Shown piece by piece: positions 1 through 7,703 of a stretch of DNA of 11,012 nucleotides. Both the position numbers and the translations under genes were made by a program. The stretch comes from Colimorpha_A sp045533115 (lineage in GTDB: Bacteria > Bacillota > Clostridia > Oscillospirales > CAG-272): positions 1 to 11,012 of the forward strand of contig JAZSHF010000064.1 in NCBI GenBank assembly GCA_045533115.1, written 5' to 3'. How positions within the stretch are numbered: the stretch's first letter is position 1; every line of letters begins with the position of its first letter. The notes below the pieces were generated by a model. It searched no databases and had not been told where the DNA came from. It saw only the letters and a list, made by a program, of their open reading frames with translations.

Positions 1-809
1 ATATTGGTCTGCATTTTGTTGTTGACAACAATGCTTCCGCGCGGATTGAGTTCTATTCCGCATTCTTTTGCGATAGCAGTTTCGGGGCGGACACCGACAG
101 ACATAATGATCATATCGGCAGTGATCTCGCCGTTTTGCAAAATGACGGTGTTACCGCTTATCGCCTTTACGCCGTTATTCAGGTGCAGATAAATTCCTTT
201 GGATTTTATATAGCGGTGAACGTCTGCCGCCATATCAAAGTCAAGGGGCGCGATGAGATGGTCGGCAAGCTCTACGATGGCAACCTTTAGCCCTGCCTCG
301 GCTAAATTCTCTGCCATTTCAACACCGATATATCCGCCGCCGATCACCACAGCCGAATGCGGCTTTGCGGTATCAATATAGTTCTTGATTTTTAAGGTAT
401 CGGGAATGTTGCGAAGGGTGAAAACGTTGCCGCCGTCAGCCCCCTCGATATTCGGCCGTATCGGCTCGGCACCCATAGACAAAATGAGGTTATCGTAGCT
501 TTCTTCATAGATTTCGCCCGTGCGAAGATTTTTGACCGTAACGGTTTTGGTATCGGGGCTTACCTTAACCGCCTCGTTTAACACTCTGACGTCGATATTA
601 AAACGTGCCTTAAAGCTTTGGGGTGTCTGCAAGGTCAAGTCCCCGCGGTCGGTGATGACACCGCCGATATAATACGGCAGACCGCAGTTGGCAAATGACA
701 CGTATTCGCCACGCTCCAAAATAATGATCTCGGCTTTTTCATCCAGTCTGCGAAGCCGTGCCGCAGCCGTTGCACCGCCTGCAACACCGCCTATGATAAT
801 GGTTTTCAT
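1..809 (-). CDS. CoA-disulfide reductase-like FAD/NAD(P)-dependent oxidoreductase (3' end missing)
   Basis: The visible part is 269 codons from ATG at 809; the gene runs off the left edge, so the NADH-domain end and dimerisation domain are not seen. Residues 5-13 (IIIGGVAGG) form the FAD-binding Rossmann loop. SFANCGLPYYIGG follows with Cys42, the single redox-active cysteine expected in the CoA-disulfide reductase / NADH oxidase / polysulfide reductase branch. A second Rossmann loop (VVIGGGYIGVE) binds NAD(P)H. By family, such enzymes reduce CoA disulfide, CoA persulfide or oxygen in the cytoplasm; which substrate applies cannot be told here, and a C-terminal rhodanese domain could lie outside the window. 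A GGGAGGTG ribosome site lies at 815-822, 5 bases before the start. It is 66 bp downstream of the TauE-like permease on the same strand with no terminator between, so the two are probably co-transcribed. The neighbour favours a sulfur-related role. Confidence 0.9.
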   Translation of the reverse strand, partial: MKTIIIGGVAGGATAAARLRRLDEKAEIIILERGEYVSFANCGLPYYIGGVITDRGDLTLQTPQSFKARFNIDVRVLNEAVKVSPDTKTVTVKNLRTGEIYEESYDNLILSMGAEPIRPNIEGADGGNVFTLRNIPDTLKIKNYIDTAKPHSAVVIGGGYIGVEMAENLAEAGLKVAIVELADHLIAPLDFDMAADVHRYIKSKGIYLHLNNGVKAISGNTVILQNGEITADMIIMSVGVRPETAIAKECGIELNPRGSIVVNNKMQTN

Positions 810-875
810 TTGTGCACCTCCCGAAATTTAGTCGATATATTTATTACATCATTCCGTGTGGCTTTTCTCAATCTC

Positions 876-1652
876 TTAAAGATAATTTACCGCCAAGATC
901 ACGATGCTCGTGACGATCATAACAATACCGACCACACGGTTTAAGGTTTTTGCGTTAGACTTGTTAGCGATTTTCGCTGCAATTCTTGCCCAAAGCAGTG
1001 TAAACACAACGCACAGCACAAGGCTGAGGACGTCGGGAATTCCCCCGATCATAAAATGGCTGATGCCTCCTGTAAGAGCCGTAAACGCCATAATAAACAC
1101 GCTTGTACCAACCGCCAAATGCATGGGATAACCGAGGAAGGTAGTCAAAACAAGCAGTAGCATCATTCCGCCGCCCGCGCCTGCAAAGCCGCAGATAAAG
1201 CCAACGAATATGCCGCCGACGATTGCCTTGATCAATCTGCTTTTCGGAGAGCTTTCTTCTAATTGCTCTCTCGTTTTGTTGTCGGGCTTCAAAAGGAAGC
1301 GCAAACCGATGATAATCAATGCTATCTGCATCGTGCCACTCATGGCTTGCTCGGGGAGAAAGCTTGCCACAAAGCTGCCGATCATCGTTACGATCAGAAC
1401 GCTCACGAGTAGTGGCAAGCTGTTTTTAACGTCTAAGTTTCCGCTTTTCTTATAGGTATATGCGCTGACCAAACTTGCCAAAACGTCGCTGATTAGTCCT
1501 ATTCCTACCGCATCGTAAGCAGGAATGCCCAAAAAGGTTATCAGCATAGGACCTACAACCGCGGCAGCACTCATGCCCGCAAATCCCGTTCCGATGCCTG
1601 CCCCTGCTCCCGCGAGAAAGCACACAAGTATTTTTATTAAAATATCGCCCAT
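876..1652 (-). CDS. TSUP family transporter (sulfite exporter TauE/SafE-like)
   Basis: This 258-residue, very hydrophobic protein has about eight predicted membrane segments. It shows the internal duplication typical of the TSUP (TauE/SafE, formerly DUF81) family: an N-terminal GIGTGFAGM motif near residues 19-27 and a matching GFAGAGGGMM motif near the middle, each at the start of a half. Length is normal for the family. Members move sulfur-containing anions such as sulfite, sulfoacetate or thiosulfate, or other organic anions, across the cytoplasmic membrane; the substrate cannot be read from this sequence. The ATG at 1652 is preceded by GGAGA (1659-1663) with a 6-base spacer. It is the first gene of a probable two-gene unit with the flavoprotein downstream. 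An extended -10 promoter (1688-1696) and an 18-bp dyad (1666-1683) lie just upstream, so transcription may be controlled by a local repressor. Confidence 0.9.
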   Translation of the reverse strand: MGDILIKILVCFLAGAGAGIGTGFAGMSAAAVVGPMLITFLGIPAYDAVGIGLISDVLASLVSAYTYKKSGNLDVKNSLPLLVSVLIVTMIGSFVASFLPEQAMSGTMQIALIIIGLRFLLKPDNKTREQLEESSPKSRLIKAIVGGIFVGFICGFAGAGGGMMLLLVLTTFLGYPMHLAVGTSVFIMAFTALTGGISHFMIGGIPDVLSLVLCVVFTLLWARIAAKIANKSNAKTLNRVVGIVMIVTSIVILAVNYL

Positions 1653-1665
1653 ACTATATCTCCAA

Positions 1666-1683
1666 TTAATAAGATCTTATCAA
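1666..1683. promoter_or_regulatory. 18-bp near-perfect palindrome, candidate operator
   Basis: On the minus strand the sequence is TTGATAAGATCTTATTAA. Eight of the nine symmetric pairs match, and the inner 12 bp (ATAAGATCTTAT) are perfect. It overlaps the predicted transcription start of the TSUP gene, a typical place for a repressor site. The regulator is not identifiable in the window. The element is AT-rich, so chance is possible. Confidence 0.4.
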
Positions 1684-1687
1684 AATA

Positions 1688-1696
1688 ATTATACCA
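1688..1696 (-). promoter_or_regulatory. Extended -10 promoter element for the TSUP-flavoprotein unit
   Basis: Read on the minus strand this is TGGTATAAT, an extended -10 (TGnTATAAT) with a perfect hexamer. No convincing -35 box lies 17-18 bp upstream (TAGAAA/GTAGAA), which the TG extension could offset. Predicted transcription start is near 1681, about 29 bases before the ATG. Confidence 0.55.
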
Positions 1697-1773
1697 TATA
1701 AATATTAAAATTTCTACATATCCGTTTGCTGATTGGCAAGAATAGTTAGTAGAAAGTAAACGGAGGTAGAATT

Positions 1774-2439
1774 ATGTTCAAACACGAAAAGATGCTTTTT
1801 CATCCCGTGGCGGTAGAGCGACCGAACCCGCAGTATGCGGCACTTTTGCAGGAACAGCTCGGCGGCGGAAACGGCGAGCTGAAGGCGGCCATGCAGTATA
1901 TGTCCCAAAGTTTTCGTATCAAAGACCCCGAGATCAAGGATCTGTTCCTTGACATTGCGGCGGAGGAGCTGGGGCACATGGAGATGGTGGCGCAGACCAT
2001 CAACCTGTTGAACGGTCACGACGTTGATGCCGAGAAGGTGCCCTGCGGTGAGATACAATCCCACGTGATTTTGGGCTTGAATCCCGGTCTTATCAACGCT
2101 TCGGGTTACTCCTGGACGGCTGATTACGTAACGGTTACGGGGGATCTGTGCGCCGACCTGCTCAGTAATATTGCGTCCGAACAGCGTGCAAAGGTGGTTT
2201 ACGAATACCTTTACCGCCAGATCGACGACAAAAAAGTGCGAGAGACTATTGATTTTCTCTTGAACCGCGAGGAAGCGCATAATCAGATGTTCCGCGATGC
2301 CTTTAACAAGGTACAGAACTCCGGTTCTAACCGTGATTTTGGCACGACCAAAGCCGCGAAAATGTATTTCTCCATGTCGGATCCCGGTCCAAACGCTTTT
2401 GCAGCGGGAGAAACGAAGCCCGTATCCTTCGACAAATAA
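1774..2439 (+). CDS. Manganese catalase family protein (CotJC-like)
   Basis: This 221-residue ferritin-fold protein of the manganese catalase family should dismutate hydrogen peroxide to water and oxygen with a di-manganese centre in the cytoplasm; CotJC-type members are also found in the spore coat of Bacillus. The ligand pattern is complete: Glu35 (GGNGELKAAMQ), Glu65 and His68 (EELGHME), Glu136 (ASEQRAK) and His169 (REEAHNQ). The spacing, including 33 residues from Glu136 to His169, matches the known Mn-catalase ligand set. It is longer than CotJC (about 190) and shorter than the Lactobacillus enzyme (about 266), with a short C-terminal tail. The ATG at 1774 has GGAGGT at 1762-1767. It is transcribed alone, diverging from the TSUP gene, and ends in a strong terminator. 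I could not assign its promoter: no good sigma-A or sigma-E-like match was found in 1681-1760. Confidence 0.93.
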   Translation: MFKHEKMLFHPVAVERPNPQYAALLQEQLGGGNGELKAAMQYMSQSFRIKDPEIKDLFLDIAAEELGHMEMVAQTINLLNGHDVDAEKVPCGEIQSHVILGLNPGLINASGYSWTADYVTVTGDLCADLLSNIASEQRAKVVYEYLYRQIDDKKVRETIDFLLNREEAHNQMFRDAFNKVQNSGSNRDFGTTKAAKMYFSMSDPGPNAFAAGETKPVSFDK

Positions 2440-2443
2440 ATTC

Positions 2444-2478
2444 GACCTCGCAGTAGCGCATACTGCGAGGTCATTTTT
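2444..2478 (+). terminator. Rho-independent terminator of the Mn catalase gene
   Basis: A perfect 12-bp stem (GACCTCGCAGTA / TACTGCGAGGTC, 2444-2455 and 2461-2472) with loop GCGCA is followed by ATTTTT. It sits 4 bases after the catalase stop, between convergent genes. In the minus direction the downstream tract (GAATTTA) is poor, so termination of the Rieske gene here would be weaker. Confidence 0.9.
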
Positions 2479-2488
2479 CCTCCCGTAT

Positions 2489-3787
2489 TCACATCTTTTT
2501 GTCGTCCGTCGCGGGATTATCTATCAGCTCGCCGCTTTCGGTAAAGCGCGAGCCGTGGCAGGGGCAATCCCAGGTATGCTCGGCACGGTTATATTTGAGC
2601 GCGCAACCGAGGTGCGGGCAACGCGGAGAAGTCGGCGTCAGAAGTCCGACCGTGGATTCGAAAGCATTGACGGCAAGCTGCGGGCGCAGCATACTGCGCG
2701 ACGGCGAAAAGACCTCTGCGTAACGGTTTTTCTTTCCGCGCAAAAGGTCGCATAGAATGTCGGCGGCGACCATTGAATTAGTCATACCCCACTTGTTGAA
2801 GCCCGTAGCGACGTAGGTGTTCGACGTATTTCTTGAATACTGCCCTATATACGGAACACTGTCAAGCGTCATACAGTCCTGCGTCGCCCATTTCAGTGCG
2901 ATTTGCGAATTTGGGTAGTGCTTTTTGGCGAAACATTCGAGCTCCTGCCAGCAGCCGCCTTGCTTTCCCGTTCTGTGTCCACCGCCTCCGAGAAGCAAAA
3001 GCTCGCCGTACTGCCGAAAGGAAAGCCCCTTGTCGGATTCATCGACGTACATCCCCTCAACATTCGGCACATTTTGGAGCGCGATAACGTAAGAACGGTG
3101 CTGGTAAAGCTTCAAAAAGTAACTTCCGTGCTTGTTGATCATTGGAAAATGCGTCGCTATGACGAGCTTTTTGAAATGGATCATTCCGTGATTAGTCACC
3201 GCAGTGTTTGGCTTCAACTCAACGACCTTTGTGTTCTCAAATATAGGCAATTTCTGTGCAACAGAATACAAGAACTTCAACGGGTGAAACTGCGCCTGAT
3301 CCTTGACGCATACGGCACCGGCTACCTCTATCGGAAGCTTATCCGCATCGGAAAATTCGGCATCGACGCCGATACGTTTTAGCGCTGCCACTTCCCTTTC
3401 AATCTTCTTTCGGTCGGAAAGCGAGTAAACGTAAGAATCCCTTTTCTCGTAATCACACTCGAATTCGTGGCACAGCCGTTCATATTCCTCGCAAGCACGC
3501 GTCTGCGCGTCAACATAAAGCCGTGCATTGTTCTCGCCAAAACGTTTTATCATCTTATCGAAAATAAGACCGTGTTGCAATGTAATTTTTGCAGTTGTGT
3601 TTTTCGTAATACCGCTGCATATTCTGTCTGCTTCCACCAAAATGCAGTCAACACCCGCATTTTTTAGCTTATAGGCGCACAGTATCCCCGCAATTCCGCC
3701 GCCGATTATCAAAACGTCAGTCTTTTTGTCTCCGTCAAGCGCCTCAAACTCCACCCTCGGCGCGTCATTTTGCCAAATAGATTCCAT
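2489..3787 (-). CDS. FAD-dependent oxidoreductase with C-terminal Rieske [2Fe-2S] domain (YhfW-like)
   Basis: The protein has 432 residues from ATG 3787. The N-terminus carries a DAO-type FAD-binding loop (VLIIGGGIAGIL, residues 25-36) followed by an acidic strand end (VEAD). The C-terminus has a complete Rieske motif, CPH (390-392), 15 residues, then CPCH (408-411), so Cys390, His392, Cys408 and His411 can hold a 2Fe-2S cluster. This fusion is the same architecture as Bacillus YhfW; the substrate is unknown and an amine or amino-acid-like oxidation is only a guess from the DAO fold. No signal peptide or membrane segment is seen, so it is cytoplasmic. The frame is open up to 3874, but that extension covers the terminator of the neighbouring gene; the internal ATG at 3787 has a GGAGG site (3793-3797) and is the better start. 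It uses codons such as CTA (2753-2755) that the next gene avoids. Confidence 0.88.
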   Translation of the reverse strand: MESIWQNDAPRVEFEALDGDKKTDVLIIGGGIAGILCAYKLKNAGVDCILVEADRICSGITKNTTAKITLQHGLIFDKMIKRFGENNARLYVDAQTRACEEYERLCHEFECDYEKRDSYVYSLSDRKKIEREVAALKRIGVDAEFSDADKLPIEVAGAVCVKDQAQFHPLKFLYSVAQKLPIFENTKVVELKPNTAVTNHGMIHFKKLVIATHFPMINKHGSYFLKLYQHRSYVIALQNVPNVEGMYVDESDKGLSFRQYGELLLLGGGGHRTGKQGGCWQELECFAKKHYPNSQIALKWATQDCMTLDSVPYIGQYSRNTSNTYVATGFNKWGMTNSMVAADILCDLLRGKKNRYAEVFSPSRSMLRPQLAVNAFESTVGLLTPTSPRCPHLGCALKYNRAEHTWDCPCHGSRFTESGELIDNPATDDKKM

Positions 3788-3792
3788 AAAAT

Positions 3793-3797
3793 CCTCC
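3793..3797 (-). promoter_or_regulatory. Ribosome binding site fixing the Rieske oxidoreductase start
   Basis: GGAGG on the minus strand lies 5 bases before ATG 3787. The in-frame ATG at 3874 has no such site, and its first 29 codons would read through the oxidoreductase terminator hairpin. A weak promoter candidate (TTCGCA-N17-CATATT, 3805-3833) would leave almost no leader, so I do not call it. Confidence 0.75.
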
Positions 3798-3842
3798 GAA
3801 CAGTAATATGAAATAGTGTTCGTGTTTTGCGAAGAAATATAC

Positions 3843-3870
3843 AAAACCCCCGACGGTTTTCCGTCGGGGG
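3843..3870 (-). terminator. Rho-independent terminator of the pyruvate:ferredoxin oxidoreductase gene
   Basis: A perfect 10-bp GC-rich stem (CCCCCGACGG / CCGTCGGGGG) with a 4-base loop is followed on the minus strand by TTTTGT. It lies 22 bases after the stop at 3893 and separates the oxidoreductase from the Rieske gene downstream, which therefore probably needs its own promoter. Confidence 0.88.
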
Positions 3871-3892
3871 TCATTTCTCTATTCAGAGCAGA

Positions 3893-6800
3893 TTATTTGC
3901 CGTAAAGCTCTTCGAGCTTCTTGAGGTGCTCGAACTTCGCCTTTGCGTTCTTCTCTGCCTTCTCGAAGAGCTCGTTAGCTCTTTCGGGGAATGCGGCAGC
4001 AAGACGGCTGTAACGGTTCTCGCTCTTGATGAAGTCAACGTAGGAAGCGGTGGGTTCCTTGCAGTCGATGGTAAGAGGATTCTTGCCCTCTGCCTTGAGT
4101 GCGGGGTTGTAACGGAAGGTCTGCCAGTAGCCTGCCTCAACTGCCTTCTTCATTTCTGCCTGGCAGTTAGTCATACCGCCCTTAAGGCCGTGCATTTCGC
4201 AAGGAGCGTAAGCGATAACGATCGAAGGACCGTTGTATGCTTCTGCCTCGGTGAGTGCCTTAAGAGTCTGGTTCATATCGCTACCCATAGCGATCTGTGC
4301 TACGTAAACGTAACCGTAGGACATAGCGACCTGAGCAAGGTCCTTCTTGCCGATTGCCTTACGTGCAGCCGCGAACTGTGCAACCTGACCGATATTGGAC
4401 GCCTTGGAAGCCTGTCCACCGGTATTGGAGTAAACCTCGGTATCGAATACCATAATGTTTACGTCCTCGCCCGAAGCGATTACGTGGTCGAGACCGCCGA
4501 AGCCGATATCGTATGCCCAACCGTCACCACCGAAGATCCATACGGACTTCTTGGAGAGGTAGTTCTTTTCAGCGAGAATTTCCTTGGAAGCTTCACAGCC
4601 CTCTGCTGCCCAGCCCTCAAGAAGCTCAACAAGTGCCTTGGTTGCCTTTTCGTTAGCAGCGCCGTCGTTTACGGTGTTGAGGTACTCGTCAACGATTGCC
4701 TTGCACTTCTCGCAAGGAGTCTCAAGTGCCTTAACCTTCTCAATAAGACGGTTACGGATGGTCTTCTGTCCGAGGTAGATACCGAGACCGTGCTCAGCGT
4801 TATCCTCGAAGAGGGAGTTACCCCAAGCAGGACCGCGTCCGCTTGCCTTGTTTACGGTGTAAGGAGTTGCGGGAGCAGAGCCACCCCAAATGGAGGAGCA
4901 TCCGGTTGCGTTCGAGATATACATTCTCTCGCCGAAGAGCTGGGTGATGAGACGAGCATAAGAGGTCTCAGCACAACCTGCGCAAGAGCCGGAGAACTCG
5001 AGAAGGGGCTGCTTGTACTGAGTAGCGATGAGGTTCTTGTTGGAAGCGACCTCTTCCTTCTCGGTAACGTTTGCTACGCAGTAGTCGAACACTTCCTGCT
5101 CAGCAAGCTGGCTGTCCTTCGGAACCATGGTAAGAGAGTTGGTAGGACATACGCCGATACAAACTCCGCATCCCATACAGTCCATAGGAGAAACTGCGAG
5201 AGTGTAGATATACTCGGTCTTAACGATGGGCTTGGGAGCCTTCTTCATCTGTGCAGGAGCGTTAGCTACTTCCTCAGCGCTGAGCGCGTAAGGACGGATG
5301 GTAGCGTGAGGACATACGTACGCACACTTGTTACACTTAGCACAGGTGTCAGCGTTCCATACGGGAACGTCAACTGCAACGCCTCTCTTCTCGTAAGCGG
5401 AAGAGCCCTGAGGATAAGTACCGTCTGCCATATCCTTGAATGCGGATACGGGGAGGGTGTCACCGAGCATCTTGGAAACAGGGTTAAGAACGGTCTTAAC
5501 GAACTTAACGAGCTCGGGACGGTCGCCGGTAACAGCTTCTTCAGCGACGTTAGCGTCTGCGTTCTTCCAGGAAGCGGGAACCTCAACCTTAACAAGTGCG
5601 TCAACACCTGCGTCGATTGCCTTGTAGTTCATCTCAACGACTGCGTCGCCCTTCTTTGCGTAGGACTTCTTAGCCATGTACTTCATCTTCTCGATAGCGG
5701 TATCGATAGGCATGATGTTTGCAAGAGCAAAGAATGCGCTCTGGAGAATGGTGTTGGTGCGCTTGCCCATACCGATCTCACGCGCCTTGTCGATAGCGTT
5801 TACGATATAGAAGGAGATGTTGTTATCAGCGATGTACTTCTTAGCGTCAGCGGGAAGAAGAGCTTCAACCTCTTCGGGAGTCCACTGGCAGTTAAGAAGG
5901 AAGGTGCCGCCGGGCTTAACATCCTGAACGATCTTATAGCCCTTGAGCATATAGGAGGGATTGTGACAAGCAACGAAGTTTGCCTTGGTGATGTAGTAGG
6001 GGGACTTGATCTTGCTGTCGCCGAAGCGGAGGTGCGAGATGGTTACACCGCCGGTCTTCTTCGAGTCATACTGGAAGTATGCCTGAATGAACTTGTCGGT
6101 ATAGTCACCGATGATCTTGATGGAGTTCTTGTTTGCACCGACAGTACCGTCGCCGCCGAGACCCCAGAACTTACAAGCAACAGTACCTGCCGCTGCAGTA
6201 TCGGGAGCGGGAACCTCGTCAAGGGAAAGACCGGTAACGTCGTCTACGATACCGATAGTGAAGTTCGCCTTGGGAGCGTCAGCCTTGAGGTTTTCGTAAA
6301 CTGCGAATACAGACTGAGGAGGAGTATCCTTAGAGCCGAGACCGTAACGTCCGCCAACAACAGTTGCGTTAATACCCTTGGAAGCAAGAGAAGCAACAAC
6401 GTCGAGGTAGAGGGGCTCGCCGAGGGAGCCGGGCTCCTTGGTTCTGTCAAGAACTGCGATCTTCTTAGCAGTTGCGGGGATAGCGTTAACGAGCTTGTCT
6501 GCGCAGAAGGGACGGTAGAGGCGAACCTTAACGAGACCAACCTTTTCACCGTTAGCATTCATGTAGTCGATAACTTCCTCGATAACGTCGCAGATCGAGC
6601 CCATAGCAACGATCACGCGGTCAGCATCGGGAGCACCGTAGTAGTTGAAGGGCTTGTAATCAGTACCGATCTTAGCGTTGACCTTGTCCATGTACTCTTC
6701 AACGATGGAAGGAAGTGCGTCATAGTAGGGGTTGCACGCTTCACGATGCTGGAAGAAGATGTCGCCGTTTTCAGCGGAGCCGCGGAGAACGGGATGCTCG

Positions 6801-7429
6801 GGGTTGAGTGCGCGAGCGCGGAAAGCAGCGATAGCGTCCTTATCGACCATCTCAGCAAGGTCGTCGTAGTCCCATGCTTCGATCTTCTGGATCTCGTGAG
6901 AGGTACGGAAGCCGTCGAAGAAGTTAAGGAAAGGAACTCTGCCCTTGATGGTTGCAAGGTGGCAAACTGCACCGAGGTCCATTACTTCCTGAGGATTGGT
7001 ACAAGCCATCATAGCGTAACCGGTCTGACGGCAAGCGTAAACGTCGGAGTGGTCTCCGAAAATGTTAAGAGCGTGGGAAGCTACGCAACGAGCCGAAACG
7101 TGAATAACCGAGGGGAGAAGCTCACCTGCGATCTTATACATATTCGGAATCATGAGGAGAAGTCCCTGAGATGCGGTAAAGGTAGTGGTGAGAGCACCTG
7201 CGGCGAGAGAGCCGTGAACGGCACCCGCAGCACCTGCCTCGGACTGCATCTCGACGACCTTAACGGTATCGCCCATGATGTTCTTAAGACCTGTTGCGGA
7301 CCAGGAATCGGTCAGCTCCGCCATAACGCTGGAAGGCGTGATGGGGTAGATGGCAGCAACTTCGGTAAACGCGTAAGATACGTGAGCCGCAGCGCTGTTA
7401 CCATCCATGGAAATCATTTTTCTTGCCAT
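3893..7429 (-). CDS. nifJ: Pyruvate:ferredoxin (flavodoxin) oxidoreductase, single-chain
   Basis: The 1178-residue protein is a full homodimer-type PFOR. It oxidatively decarboxylates pyruvate with CoA to acetyl-CoA and CO2, passing electrons to ferredoxin or flavodoxin in the cytoplasm. Visible residues match the known enzyme: Thr31 (YPITPSS), Glu64 (QSEAGAAGA) that activates thiamine diphosphate, and Arg114. Two ferredoxin-like 4Fe-4S motifs are Cys696/699/702/706 and Cys751/754/757/761. The proximal cluster is Cys816, Cys819, Cys844 and Cys1077. The thiamine diphosphate-binding loop runs from GDGWAYD (968-974) to YSNTGGQ (1000-1006). The end stops near residue 1178, so most of the C-terminal extension that protects the 1232-residue Desulfovibrio africanus enzyme from oxygen is absent. 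ATG 7429 has GGAGG at 7437-7441. It is monocistronic, with its own strong promoter and terminator. It contains no TTA, CTA or TCA codon, a sign of strong codon bias and high expression. Confidence 0.98.
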   Translation of the reverse strand: MARKMISMDGNSAAAHVSYAFTEVAAIYPITPSSVMAELTDSWSATGLKNIMGDTVKVVEMQSEAGAAGAVHGSLAAGALTTTFTASQGLLLMIPNMYKIAGELLPSVIHVSARCVASHALNIFGDHSDVYACRQTGYAMMACTNPQEVMDLGAVCHLATIKGRVPFLNFFDGFRTSHEIQKIEAWDYDDLAEMVDKDAIAAFRARALNPEHPVLRGSAENGDIFFQHREACNPYYDALPSIVEEYMDKVNAKIGTDYKPFNYYGAPDADRVIVAMGSICDVIEEVIDYMNANGEKVGLVKVRLYRPFCADKLVNAIPATAKKIAVLDRTKEPGSLGEPLYLDVVASLASKGINATVVGGRYGLGSKDTPPQSVFAVYENLKADAPKANFTIGIVDDVTGLSLDEVPAPDTAAAGTVACKFWGLGGDGTVGANKNSIKIIGDYTDKFIQAYFQYDSKKTGGVTISHLRFGDSKIKSPYYITKANFVACHNPSYMLKGYKIVQDVKPGGTFLLNCQWTPEEVEALLPADAKKYIADNNISFYIVNAIDKAREIGMGKRTNTILQSAFFALANIMPIDTAIEKMKYMAKKSYAKKGDAVVEMNYKAIDAGVDALVKVEVPASWKNADANVAEEAVTGDRPELVKFVKTVLNPVSKMLGDTLPVSAFKDMADGTYPQGSSAYEKRGVAVDVPVWNADTCAKCNKCAYVCPHATIRPYALSAEEVANAPAQMKKAPKPIVKTEYIYTLAVSPMDCMGCGVCIGVCPTNSLTMVPKDSQLAEQEVFDYCVANVTEKEEVASNKNLIATQYKQPLLEFSGSCAGCAETSYARLITQLFGERMYISNATGCSSIWGGSAPATPYTVNKASGRGPAWGNSLFEDNAEHGLGIYLGQKTIRNRLIEKVKALETPCEKCKAIVDEYLNTVNDGAANEKATKALVELLEGWAAEGCEASKEILAEKNYLSKKSVWIFGGDGWAYDIGFGGLDHVIASGEDVNIMVFDTEVYSNTGGQASKASNIGQVAQFAAARKAIGKKDLAQVAMSYGYVYVAQIAMGSDMNQTLKALTEAEAYNGPSIVIAYAPCEMHGLKGGMTNCQAEMKKAVEAGYWQTFRYNPALKAEGKNPLTIDCKEPTASYVDFIKSENRYSRLAAAFPERANELFEKAEKNAKAKFEHLKKLEELYGK

Positions 7430-7510
7430 GATAATTCCTCCATATATGTTTATATATTTTTTATATGTGCTTACAGGTATTCGGCGTTTGCCCGCCGTTT
7501 ACCACCTTAC

Positions 7511-7539
7511 ATTTTAGCACATTAAAACCGACTTGTAAA
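7511..7539 (-). promoter_or_regulatory. Strong sigma-A-type promoter of nifJ
   Basis: On the minus strand TTTACA (7534-7539) and TAAAAT (7511-7516) are separated by exactly 17 bp, and TGC just before the -10 makes it an extended -10. Each box is one mismatch from consensus. The start point should be near 7504, giving a leader of about 75 bases that contains a small stem-loop (CGGCG/CGCCG at 7482-7497). Confidence 0.8.
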
Positions 7540-7703
7540 TACGATTTTTGATTTTTCCCGAGATTTTATAAAATATTTTTGGGTTTTAGGGGGATTTTTG
7601 GAGTTATTACCAAATTGAGATAACGTTATTCTTAATTTGAATGGAGAGAATGGGATTTTTGGTGGGTTTGGGGAATGATAAAGGTGATTTATGAGGTGAA
7701 AAG

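Noticed and set aside
1681..1760. Sigma-E-like promoter for the CotJC-like catalase
   Set aside because: A CATATAAAT segment resembles a -10, but no matching -35 lies at the required distance, so sporulation control is not supported.
1714..2280. 188-codon minus-strand frame over the Mn catalase
   Set aside because: It is in-register antisense of a gene with a full set of metal ligands, so it is a shadow.
3788..3874. N-terminal extension of the Rieske oxidoreductase (29 extra codons)
   Set aside because: It would translate the nifJ terminator hairpin and has no ribosome site; ATG 3787 has GGAGG upstream.
3827..7525. 1232-codon open frame on the plus strand over nifJ
   Set aside because: It is in exact antisense register to nifJ and open only because nifJ lacks TTA, CTA and TCA codons. 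The translation is low-complexity Val/Leu/Cys/Ser-rich, with no ribosome site and no recognisable domain.
7594..7675. G-tracts in T-rich DNA, possible G-quadruplex
   Set aside because: The tracts of three or more G are too few and too far apart within any short span to support a standard four-tract motif.
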